From: JANQQN01 sp964519665
GTDB lineage: Bacteria > Myxococcota > Kuafuiibacteriia > Kuafuiibacteriales > Kuafuiibacteriaceae
Assembly (NCBI GenBank): GCA_964519665.1
Contig: CAZFIV010000001.1
Span: forward strand, 124,001-188,000
DNA: 64,000 nucleotides
Direction: 5' to 3'
This document shows, in pieces, positions 1 through 7,888 of this stretch. The notes beneath the pieces are model-generated. The model was given only the letters and a program-made list of their open reading frames with translations, searched no databases and was not told the origin of the DNA. Made by a program: the position numbers and the translations under genes. Numbering within the stretch: position 1 is the stretch's first letter; each line of letters starts with the position of its first letter.

Positions 1-308
1 TGTTGGATGTCCCATATGGCCGATGCAGGAGACCCTGCGCCGTGCAGAAACAGGACAGCCCCTCGGGGCTCACCGAACGCAGCGACCCGAAACATCAACA
101 GCGAGATGCCGGCGGTTCGGCTGTCGATGACGATCTCCTCTCGGGTCAGGTCGTCGACCACGCAAATTTCTGGCTTCGTCGGATACCGTTCCAGCAGGAG
201 CGGAGCGTTGGACACCGGTGAGACCTGCGATCCACCGCAGCCGCCCAGGGCGAACGCGATGAACCCGAGGTGAGTCGTTTGGGGCAAGAACCGAGACCAG
301 AGTCCCAT
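1..308 (-). CDS. Alpha/beta-hydrolase-fold lipoprotein, N-terminal part (runs off left edge)
   Basis: Reading the minus strand from an ATG at 308 gives an open frame to the window edge, about 102 codons with no stop. It begins with a short signal peptide and lipobox (FALGGC), so the protein is probably an outer- or inner-membrane lipoprotein. About 80 residues in comes a beta-strand followed by an HG motif (GAVLFLHGAGSPAS), the oxyanion-hole strand of alpha/beta hydrolases. The nucleophile elbow and catalytic His lie outside the window, so esterase, lipase or peptidase activity cannot be separated. It is divergent from the M50 protease gene, with about 115 bp between the starts. Confidence 0.7.
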   Translation of the reverse strand, partial: MGLWSRFLPQTTHLGFIAFALGGCGGSQVSPVSNAPLLLERYPTKPEICVVDDLTREEIVIDSRTAGISLLMFRVAAFGEPRGAVLFLHGAGSPASAIWDIQ

Positions 309-423
309 GAGGCAAGGACGATGCCGGGGTAAGTCTCACACGGTCAACGGTCGCTCTTTCCAGTCATCAAGGGTTCCTCCCACGTTGTCGGAACGCGCCC
401 GGCCGGACACTGGTTACGTTAGC

Positions 424-1398
424 GTGAGCGCTCGACCCCGAGACACTCGACTGTTTCTTCTGCTTTCCGGATTGATCACGGTCATCTTGTGGCGCCTCCC
501 GTACGGGCGAGAGGCGCTCTACCCATTCACCCTGTTAGCCACGTTCGTTCATGAAATGGGACACGGCCTGACCGCTTTGGCGATCGGCGGTCAGTTTCAT
601 TCACTTCAGTTCTTTTCGAACGGGTCTGGGATCGCGCACTACTCCGTCCAATGGCCGGCCGCGAGCGCACTGGTGGCCGCAGGGGGGTTGGTCGGACCTT
701 CGGTGGCAGGAGCGGTCCTGCTGGCCATCGGTCGAGAACCTAAGTTCGGTCGGGGCGTCCTTTTTTTGTTTGGCTCGCTGGTGACGGTCGGCGTGGCGAT
801 ATTCGTGGTCTACGGGGCCGATCCGCAGGCGACCGACTGGGATGTGTACCTCGCGGCCACCATCATATTCGGGGCTGCGCTCCGGATCGCGGTCGTCGCG
901 ATCATGTCGCCATCGCCCGAACGCGGCGGATGGGCTCGATCGGTCCTATCGACGGTCGGCTGGTTGATGGTCGCGAGCATTGTGTTGTTCGTCCGCGGCT
1001 CGTTCGGAATATCCGTGGTCGGTCTGGCCGCCGCTGCCCTGATCTTGATCGGAACGTTCGGTTCGGAGCGTCTGTCGTCGTTGGCGCTCCAGTTCATCAG
1101 CGTTCAGCTCGGTTTGGCGGTCTTTACCGACCTGAACTACATGTTCAGCGCTTACGCCCAGATCGAAGGTCAGTCCGAGAAGCTCCCTTCCGACAGCCAA
1201 GCCATCGCCAACGTCTTGCCGTTGCCCTATTGGTTTTGGGGCGGGCTGGCCGCCGCGTTTTCGTTTCTGGTCCTGGCCATCGGTTTGTATGTGGCTCTTC
1301 GCCCGACCTCGCCGCCGGCGAAACAAGCGCGTCCGTCTAGAGCCAGGCCCCGGAGGACGACCCGCTCTCAGCGTAAAGGCCGGGTCGCCAAGTCTTAG
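424..1398 (+). CDS. M50-family membrane zinc metalloprotease
   Basis: The protein has 324 residues and several hydrophobic segments. An HExxH zinc motif (FVHEMGHGLTAL, residues about 41-52) lies in the first membrane segment, as in site-2-protease-like M50 peptidases. The second metal-ligand motif of classical S2P is not obvious to me, so it may be the short M50B-like type found in many bacteria. I chose the GTG at 424 over an in-frame ATG at 307, because residues upstream look unlike a membrane protein and overlap the divergent promoter region. The tail (residues about 300-324) is rich in Arg, Lys and Pro and probably cytoplasmic. Substrate unknown. Confidence 0.7.
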   Translation: MSARPRDTRLFLLLSGLITVILWRLPYGREALYPFTLLATFVHEMGHGLTALAIGGQFHSLQFFSNGSGIAHYSVQWPAASALVAAGGLVGPSVAGAVLLAIGREPKFGRGVLFLFGSLVTVGVAIFVVYGADPQATDWDVYLAATIIFGAALRIAVVAIMSPSPERGGWARSVLSTVGWLMVASIVLFVRGSFGISVVGLAAAALILIGTFGSERLSSLALQFISVQLGLAVFTDLNYMFSAYAQIEGQSEKLPSDSQAIANVLPLPYWFWGGLAAAFSFLVLAIGLYVALRPTSPPAKQARPSRARPRRTTRSQRKGRVAKS

Positions 1399-1493
1399 GT
1401 CACCCACATCCACATACTACCTGGTCGGGAGACCGAAAACCGTAGACCCCAAGTGGGCGAGTAGAGGCGGGCCTATGCTAAGGTCAGGTCGCC

Positions 1494-4205
1494 GTGGGCA
1501 CCGTGCGGCTTGGCCAGTATGAGCTACTGATTCGCCTCGCCGCAGGGGGAGCAGCGAACGTTTTTCTTGTCCGGGATCTCGACAACGAGAACCGGTTGCT
1601 GGCTCTGAAGATCCTGTTGCCCTCGCTGGCGCAGAACAACGACTTCCTGAACATGTTCTTTACGGAAGCGAAGATCGCTTCCGATCTGCGTCACCCCAAC
1701 ATCGTGACCATCGCGGGGTTCGGTCAGGTCGAAGGCATTCACTGTCTGGCGATGGAGTATGTGTTCGGGTCGAGCCTGTCCCAGGTGTTGCGGGCCTCGG
1801 CGCGGGCGAAGAAGCCGCTTACAGTCGGTGTTTTACTACGGCTGACCGCGTCGGTGTGCGATGCACTGCACTACGCGCACGAGCTCGTCGACGATTCGGG
1901 CGAGCCGATGGGCATCGTCCATCGCGATGTGACACCTCAGAATATCTTGATTGGATTCAATGGCGTTCCGAAGTTGACCGATTTCGGGATCGCGAAGGCG
2001 ACCAACCGGGGCTGGGAGACGCAAGCAGGGATCGTCAAAGGCAAGTTCTCGTATATGTCGCCCGAACAGGCGCTTGGAAAGGCGGTCGACCGACGCTCCG
2101 ATATCTTCGGCACCGGCATCGTGCTGTGGGAAGCGCTCACCGGACGAGACCTCTTCAAGGGCAACACGCCGATGGAGGTGCTGGCCGCGATTCGAGAGCA
2201 CAAGATCGAGCCTCCCAGCAAAGTCGTGCCGGGGCTGACCCCGATCGTCGATCCCATCGTGATGAAAGCGCTGCGCCGAAATCCAAGGCAGCGATACGCG
2301 ACCTCGGCGGAGATGCGCGACGAAATCGAGGAGCTGATTCAGCGCGCGGGGGTTCAGATCGACGCGGACACGATCTCGCGGGAGTTTGCGCAGATCTACG
2401 GGGACGAGATCGGAAAACGTGCGATCGCGCTCAAGCAGGCCATCGTCAACGCCGAAGACCTCGAACAGCTGGCCGAAGTCATGGGTGGGTCGGTCCTGAC
2501 TCCCCAGCAGCTGCCCGAGAAGAAAGGCGGCCTCAACGACCCTGATCCACTCGGCTTGTTCGGGGCCACGGTCTCCGAGCGCGCCGACCGACCCGAGCGC
2601 GCCGACCAACCCGAGCGCGCCGACCGACCCGAGCGCGCCGAGCGCGCCGACCGACCCGAGCGCGCCGACCGACCCGAGCGCGCCGACCAACCCGAGCGCG
2701 CCGACCGACCCGACCAACCCGAGCGCGCCGACCGACCCGAGCGCGCCGACCGCGCCGACCGACCCGACGCAGACGTGTTCTCCGTGCTTCACTCGGAGCC
2801 GGACGAACGGGGGCCTGCGCTGGCTCCCGCTCCCCCCACGCCCGCAACCGCGGGTCGGCCGGACGCATCAGCGAGCCCTTCGCTGTTCAACGAGTTCGAG
2901 GTCATCAACCCGCCTCCGGACGCCCCGGATCTGACCCGGGAGCCGTTCCTCGGCGGAGGCGACGATGCGCCGGCGGTGCCCAAGAACCGAATCGTTACCG
3001 GGTGGGACGACGCCACGTCGAACGCGATCCCGGAGGACGAGCTGCTCTCGATGATTTCGGAGGAAGACGCGACGATCGGCTTCCTCCCACCCCAGTTCGC
3101 CGAGCGATTCGGCCGGGCCATCGAGGACGCCCTCGACGAGAGCAGCCCGATAGACTTCGAGGACGAGCGAACCGTTGGCGTGCCCACCGCGACGCTGGCG
3201 AAGCTTCGCTCCGTGTCCGAGGACGACAGTGGCTCGGGCGAAGTGCCGCCGAACAATGGGCTACCTTTGCCCGGCGATCAGGCCGGAGCGAACCGGCCGA
3301 TCCCCCGGGCACCCTCGGTTCTGATGGAGGAACAGGCGCGAGGCGGCGATCGCTTCGAACCGAGGGCACCCTCTTGGGATATGGAAACCGCAGCGAATTC
3401 GGCGGCGGCTTCCGGGGTGGCATCGGCCTTCACATCGCCCTTGGTTGAAGCCTCGTCGCCGCCGGGCGGCGGGAGCGTGGTATTGCGAAGCGAATACTCG
3501 ACGCCCCACGGCGGGCCTTCGACCGACAATCATACGGAGCGGGGCAGCTTTCAGCCGCCCTCCGGTCCTGGTGGCGGTGACGAGGTGGTCTCGGACAGTC
3601 CATGGTCCAGTTTCGAAGAAAACGGAGCCGGCTCCCAGACCGACCGCGCTCGTTCGCCCGCGCCTTTCGGGACGTACACGTACACCGCCGGTACCTCGAA
3701 GTCCTGGAGCAGCCCGCCGGATAGCGCTGCCCAGCCATCGGGCGATAGCCAGGCGGTGCTCTCCGGGCACGGGCCTCCCGGCCAGCGGCCCGGTGAGCCT
3801 GCCGAGGTCGCTGCGAGCGTCGCTAAGGCACCCGCGAGCGGGGCCGCCAATCCGTTGGTGGCGGTGTCCTCCGGGTCGCCATTGGCCACCGCGAACCTTT
3901 CCGGAGCGCCTCGGGGGGGCCTCGCTCCAGGGCTCTCCGAACGTCCGGCTTCGGCGCCGGTTCTGCGGTCGCCGCGACCAGAAGTGCCCTCCTCCCCGGA
4001 ATCCGGAAAGCCTCCCATCTCGTCCTCGCGGCCGCACACGGGCAAGACGCCGGCGACGAGCGCCGTGAGGGCCGAAGCGAGGCCGTCGGGTCGTCCTTCG
4101 AAGCGTAAATCGGTCCAGATTTCCTGGACGATGCTGGTGTTGCTCGGGCTGATCGTCCTCGCCACGGGGGCGGCGCTCGGCGTTTTGGTCGAACGTTGGT
4201 TTTGA
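1494..4205 (+). CDS. Hanks-type Ser/Thr protein kinase, C-terminally membrane anchored
   Basis: A 903-residue protein. The kinase domain (about 8-285) has the VAIK-like Lys39 (ALKI), Glu58, catalytic HRDVTPQN (Asp145), DFG (Asp163) and an APE variant (MSPEQ), so it should be active. Residues about 362-425 are a tandem ERADRP/ERADQP array. After it comes about 450 residues of Pro/Ser/Gly-rich, presumably disordered linker, then one hydrophobic helix (about 878-897) and a short tail. The topology is like a tail anchor, with the kinase in the cytosol and almost nothing outside, so it cannot sense external ligands through a sensor domain. The GTG start sits directly before the kinase fold. No cognate phosphatase is adjacent. 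Confidence 0.9.
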   Translation: MGTVRLGQYELLIRLAAGGAANVFLVRDLDNENRLLALKILLPSLAQNNDFLNMFFTEAKIASDLRHPNIVTIAGFGQVEGIHCLAMEYVFGSSLSQVLRASARAKKPLTVGVLLRLTASVCDALHYAHELVDDSGEPMGIVHRDVTPQNILIGFNGVPKLTDFGIAKATNRGWETQAGIVKGKFSYMSPEQALGKAVDRRSDIFGTGIVLWEALTGRDLFKGNTPMEVLAAIREHKIEPPSKVVPGLTPIVDPIVMKALRRNPRQRYATSAEMRDEIEELIQRAGVQIDADTISREFAQIYGDEIGKRAIALKQAIVNAEDLEQLAEVMGGSVLTPQQLPEKKGGLNDPDPLGLFGATVSERADRPERADQPERADRPERAERADRPERADRPERADQPERADRPDQPERADRPERADRADRPDADVFSVLHSEPDERGPALAPAPPTPATAGRPDASASPSLFNEFEVINPPPDAPDLTREPFLGGGDDAPAVPKNRIVTGWDDATSNAIPEDELLSMISEEDATIGFLPPQFAERFGRAIEDALDESSPIDFEDERTVGVPTATLAKLRSVSEDDSGSGEVPPNNGLPLPGDQAGANRPIPRAPSVLMEEQARGGDRFEPRAPSWDMETAANSAAASGVASAFTSPLVEASSPPGGGSVVLRSEYSTPHGGPSTDNHTERGSFQPPSGPGGGDEVVSDSPWSSFEENGAGSQTDRARSPAPFGTYTYTAGTSKSWSSPPDSAAQPSGDSQAVLSGHGPPGQRPGEPAEVAASVAKAPASGAANPLVAVSSGSPLATANLSGAPRGGLAPGLSERPASAPVLRSPRPEVPSSPESGKPPISSSRPHTGKTPATSAVRAEARPSGRPSKRKSVQISWTMLVLLGLIVLATGAALGVLVERWF
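2577..2768 (+). repeat. In-frame 18-bp tandem repeat coding ERADRP/ERADQP
   Basis: The unit gagcgcgccgaccgaccc is repeated about ten times with Arg/Gln variants (ERADRP, ERADQP) and shortened copies (ERAERADRP, ADRADRP). It lies wholly inside the Ser/Thr kinase gene after the catalytic domain. The product is a highly charged array alternating acidic and basic residues. The near identity at DNA level points to recent expansion by slippage, so copy number may vary between strains. Confidence 0.9.
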
Positions 4206-4261
4206 CCTCGAGCGGGGTGGGTTCAGGAATGGTCCCCGGCCCCTGAGCCGTTGGAGGAGTC

Positions 4262-4690
4262 ATGAGCGCGGTCTGGATTATTGCGATCGTCGCGGCGGGC
4301 ATATGGTTGCTGACCCTTAGAGCCTCCGTGCGGCTGGTCAGTCGCGAGCTCGATAATGGATGGGACAACGCGCTGGGCTACGGCGTGGTTTCGGCGCTCG
4401 TGGTCAGCATGGCGCTGTCGCTCCTCGGCGCCGGATGGCTCGCCATCTTCATTCCCGTCGTGGTGGCGATCGCGCAGACGGTGGCATTGGGCTTGATCTA
4501 CGAGGTCCGGCCGTTTCGAGCCGTCCTGCTTGGACTCGTGCACACCGCGCTGTTCACGACGGCTTCGTTGGTGACCGCGATGATCTCCACCGTCGTCGCC
4601 ATCTATCTTCTCTACGGCAAGATCATCACCGATCCTTGGGTCATCCTTCGAATCATCCTACGGTGGCTCGGGTACGACTGGCCGTTCTAG
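4262..4690 (+). CDS. Small four-helix membrane protein of unknown function
   Basis: A 142-residue protein with a good ribosome binding site (ttggagg, about 6 nt before ATG). Hydrophobic stretches lie at about residues 3-20, 40-58, 58-82 and 85-118, so it is a polytopic inner-membrane protein with short loops and no recognisable catalytic residues. The C-terminus ends in an amphipathic, aromatic-rich segment (RLGYDWPF-like). It lies 56 bp after the kinase gene on the same strand and may be co-transcribed with it. I do not recognise the family. Confidence 0.65.
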   Translation: MSAVWIIAIVAAGIWLLTLRASVRLVSRELDNGWDNALGYGVVSALVVSMALSLLGAGWLAIFIPVVVAIAQTVALGLIYEVRPFRAVLLGLVHTALFTTASLVTAMISTVVAIYLLYGKIITDPWVILRIILRWLGYDWPF

Positions 4691-4753
4691 GGTGCCGCCC
4701 CGACGAACGGCCAAAAACCACCCGCCGGCTCGACGTTCCAGGGTAGGCTGCCG

Positions 4754-7306
4754 GTGTCCATGTCTGTTGCGCACCGCCTGCCAACCGATGTCCGGCCGCG
4801 CGCGTACGTTGTCGACATTCTCGCTGACCCTTCCTGGGAGTCCTTCTCGGGGTCGGTTCGCATCGACCTCGACGTGCTGAAGCCCGTCGAGGTCATCGAG
4901 ATGCACGCGCGGGAGCTCGACCTCACGAAGGCGGAGCTGGATGGCCGCCCCGCGATCATCCAACTCGACGCCCCGTCGGAGACGGTGAGGTTCGTGGCCG
5001 GGTCGTCGTTGCGGCGAGGCGAGAGCCAGCTGACGGTCTCGTTTCGGGGCCGTCCCAATCCTGGTCTGCACGGGCTCTACATCGCTCGCGATGGAGGAGA
5101 GGTCGCCCTCGCAACGCAATGCGAGGCCACCGACGCCCGCGCAATATTCCCGTGCTTCGACGAGCCGGCCTTCAAGGCCACTCTTCAATGGACGGTGCAC
5201 ACGACGGCTGATTCGGTGGCGTTGGCCAACGGACGTCTGGAGTCGGTCGAGGATGATGGGCCGGGTCGAAAGGTCTGGCGATTCGCTCCCACGCCTCCGA
5301 TTTCGAGCTATCTTGCCGCCCTCACCGTCGGGCCATATGAGGCGCTTCCCGCCGTTCGCAGCAACGGTACGCCGATCCGGGTGTGGGCTCTGGCCGGCAA
5401 AGCAACCCAGACCCGATTCGCTCAGTCGTTCACTCAACGGCTCCTTCCTTGGTACGAAGACTACTTTGGTCTTCCGTATGCGTACGGGAAGTACGACCAA
5501 GTTGCAGTGCCGGGCTTCGACGCGGGGGCCATGGAAAACGTTGGGCTCGTGCTGTTTCGCCAGAATCTGCTGTTGATGGATCCGCAGTCAGCGTCTTGGA
5601 ACCAAGAGAAGCTGATCGCCAAGGTCATCGCCCACGAGCTGGCCCATATGTGGTTCGGCAACCTCGTAACCATGGGGTGGTGGGATGACCTCTGGCTCAA
5701 CGAGGCGTTCGCTGAGTGGTTTGCGCACAAGGCGACCGAGGCGGTCGCCCCGCAGTACCAGGTCTGGAACGACTTTCAACTCGACAAGAACCGAGCCCTG
5801 ACCGACGACGCGATGGACACGACCCACGCGGTGTGGACGCCGGTCCAGACGCCCAGCCAAGCCCTCGAGATGTTCGACGTCATCACTTACCAGAAGGGGT
5901 GCGCCGTCATGCGAATGCTGGAAACATTCGTCGGCGATACCCCGTTTCGGGCCGGCATCAGGTCGTACATGAAAGCCTTCGCCGGACGCAACGCCGACGG
6001 CAGCGATCTGTGGCATCATCTCGAACTTGCGTCTGGTCAGCCGGTTGGACAGCTGATGCGAAGCTGGGTCGAGCAACCTGGCTTTCCACTGGTCACCCTG
6101 TCGCTCAACGACCGGACCGTGGCTCTCGAGCAAGCGCGCTTCTACTCGGATCCGGACAAAGCAGAGACCGACCAGCAGTGGAATATTCCGTTGGAGCTCC
6201 GATACGAGGATGCAGGCGGCATCCGAACCCATCGCATCCTCTTGACCGATCGGTTGGCTTCGGTCGAGTTGCCCGGTCGGGGTCCGGTGGCGTGGGTGTA
6301 TGGCAACGCAAACGAAGTGGGTTTCTATCGCGTTCATCACGCCGACGAGACCGCGGACCGGCTTCCTGTCGAGCGGCTTAACGCGACCGAGCAGATGGGG
6401 TTGCTCGAAGACCAGTGGTCGTTGGTGCGCAACGGCTTGCTCCCGATCGACCGCTTCCTACCGATGGTCGATCGCTTCACCGCGAGCCAAGACCACAACG
6501 TCCTGCGGGCGCTCAGCGACCGTCTCGCTACGCTCGAGCGACTTCTCATCGATGGCGGCGACCATGCGGTGCACGCGGTATTCAGGAGGCGTCTCGCCCA
6601 GCAGTTTGCAGGGCATCTATCGGCCCTCGGGTTCACTTCTCGCGAAGGAGAGTCTCAGGATCGTGTACAGCGGCGTGCGGTGGTCTTATTCATTCTCGGC
6701 GTCCTCGCCGAGGCGCCGGACGTCGTTGATGAAGCAAAGCGGCAAGCCGAGTTGGAGCGAGAGGATGCGCGCTCCGTAGACCCCAACCTAGCGGGCACCT
6801 ATCTCAACATCGCCGCTCGCTTCGGAGACGAAAGCCTCTACGACCTGTGGTGGGCGACATACCAAGACCGTCGGCAAGCCGGCAGCCCGCCGCAAGATAC
6901 CCTGCGGTACTTGTACACCCTGACGTCGTTCCGAGAACCGGCGTTGACCCGGCGCACCCTAGACCGGCTGCTCGACGGGACGGTTCCCCAGGAAGCGATC
7001 GGAGGCCTGCTCAGCCAACTCCTGGGTTCGCACCATGGGTGTGCGCTCGCTTGGGAGTCCCTTCGGGACAATTGGGACCGACTGCGGCCCAAGGTCGGCG
7101 ACATGGGTGTTTCGCGAGTGGTAGAGGCGCTGGGCCGCCTTCCGAGCCGGTTGCGGCCCGATATCATTGCCTTCTTCGAACAGCACCCGCCGTACGGCGC
7201 CGAACGCGCTCTGACGCGGGGGCTCACGGCCATGGCCCAGTACGAAGAGCTCAGGGTCCGCGCCACGCCCGGCCTGCTGCGAGTGTTGTCGGCGGCGGGC
7301 GGCTGA
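4754..7306 (+). CDS. pepN: M1-family zinc aminopeptidase (aminopeptidase N type)
   Basis: An 850-residue cytosolic aminopeptidase that removes N-terminal residues from peptides. The exopeptidase signature GAMEN is at residues 258-262. The zinc site is HELAH (294-298) with the third ligand Glu317 in WLNEAFAEW, the standard HExxH-x18-E spacing. Size and order match M1 enzymes: beta-sandwich N-domain, thermolysin-like domain, then a helical C-domain of the ERAP1_C type. There is no signal peptide. The start is GTG 4754 or ATG 4760, two codons apart. The symbol follows family similarity; it is closer in architecture to eukaryotic/actinobacterial M1 enzymes than to E. coli PepN, which I infer from the C-domain only. 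Confidence 0.9.
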   Translation: MSMSVAHRLPTDVRPRAYVVDILADPSWESFSGSVRIDLDVLKPVEVIEMHARELDLTKAELDGRPAIIQLDAPSETVRFVAGSSLRRGESQLTVSFRGRPNPGLHGLYIARDGGEVALATQCEATDARAIFPCFDEPAFKATLQWTVHTTADSVALANGRLESVEDDGPGRKVWRFAPTPPISSYLAALTVGPYEALPAVRSNGTPIRVWALAGKATQTRFAQSFTQRLLPWYEDYFGLPYAYGKYDQVAVPGFDAGAMENVGLVLFRQNLLLMDPQSASWNQEKLIAKVIAHELAHMWFGNLVTMGWWDDLWLNEAFAEWFAHKATEAVAPQYQVWNDFQLDKNRALTDDAMDTTHAVWTPVQTPSQALEMFDVITYQKGCAVMRMLETFVGDTPFRAGIRSYMKAFAGRNADGSDLWHHLELASGQPVGQLMRSWVEQPGFPLVTLSLNDRTVALEQARFYSDPDKAETDQQWNIPLELRYEDAGGIRTHRILLTDRLASVELPGRGPVAWVYGNANEVGFYRVHHADETADRLPVERLNATEQMGLLEDQWSLVRNGLLPIDRFLPMVDRFTASQDHNVLRALSDRLATLERLLIDGGDHAVHAVFRRRLAQQFAGHLSALGFTSREGESQDRVQRRAVVLFILGVLAEAPDVVDEAKRQAELEREDARSVDPNLAGTYLNIAARFGDESLYDLWWATYQDRRQAGSPPQDTLRYLYTLTSFREPALTRRTLDRLLDGTVPQEAIGGLLSQLLGSHHGCALAWESLRDNWDRLRPKVGDMGVSRVVEALGRLPSRLRPDIIAFFEQHPPYGAERALTRGLTAMAQYEELRVRATPGLLRVLSAAGG

Positions 7307-7314
7307 TTTCGTAG

Positions 7315-7779
7315 TCAGCCCCGGGAGGAAGAACGACCGCCGGCTCGCTTGCGGGGACGGGTCGACTTCGATTCGATGGCTCGGGCGCCGCGACCGTCGC
7401 CGGAAGTCTTGGTGGCTTTGGCGGGCGCATCTTCAGGCGCCGAGACCTTCGCTGCGGCGTCGGTTTCAGCCTTGAGCGGTGGGGCGAGCGGCACGGCGCT
7501 TGCTTCGGCCCCGTTCGCCGGCGGAGGCGCTTTCGCGGGCTTACGCTTGGCGCCTTTGGCCAGCGACAATCCCGACAACTGCGTCTCGATGCGCTCCTTG
7601 AGGGCAATGGTGTGCTCGGTCAGCATAGCGTCGAGCATCGCGCTTGCCTCGTCGGCGAAGGTCTTGGCCGCCTGGTCGGCGAGGGGGGCAGCGAGCAGGG
7701 CCCCGTACGCCTCGATGGCGGCGGCCTGAAGGGCCTCATAGAGGGCGGTCCGTTGAGGATGAGTAGGAACGACGCTCAT
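7315..7779 (-). CDS. Ala/Pro/Lys-rich hypothetical protein
   Basis: A 154-residue protein convergent with the aminopeptidase gene (stop codons 8 bp apart). Residues about 5-80 look helical and folded (LYEALQAAAIEAYGALLA and a second amphipathic stretch). The remainder is a low-complexity Ala/Pro/Lys/Arg tail ending SRG, typical of disordered, basic, possibly nucleic-acid-binding tails. A GTG three codons upstream (7788) is an alternative start; neither start has a clear Shine-Dalgarno. It could be an overestimated ORF, but strand-specific high GC at third positions supports it. Function unknown. Confidence 0.55.
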   Translation of the reverse strand: MSVVPTHPQRTALYEALQAAAIEAYGALLAAPLADQAAKTFADEASAMLDAMLTEHTIALKERIETQLSGLSLAKGAKRKPAKAPPPANGAEASAVPLAPPLKAETDAAAKVSAPEDAPAKATKTSGDGRGARAIESKSTRPRKRAGGRSSSRG

Positions 7780-7812
7780 GCGACCCACGACTTAGGCGCA
7801 GTCGCGGTCGCG

Positions 7813-7861
7813 GGTCCAGGAGAAACGGGTGCTTCGTCAGTGCAAAACACTCTCCCGGACC
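7813..7861. promoter_or_regulatory. Dyad element in the hrpB divergent intergenic region
   Basis: GGTCCAGGAG (7813-7822) and CTCCCGGACC (7852-7861) are inverted copies with one mismatch, spaced 29 bp apart, in the 109 bp between the divergent hypothetical gene and hrpB. A smaller AGTG/CACT hairpin sits between them. It could be an operator or an mRNA leader structure for hrpB; found by eye only. Confidence 0.25.
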
Positions 7862-7888
7862 AGCGACTCCGGCTGGTAGCTTTCTGGT

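Noticed and set aside
1836..2792. A long minus-strand frame rich in GALGSVG opposite the kinase repeat
   Set aside because: It is the antisense of the ERADRP array and kinase domain; the kinase frame has full catalytic motifs, so this is a shadow.
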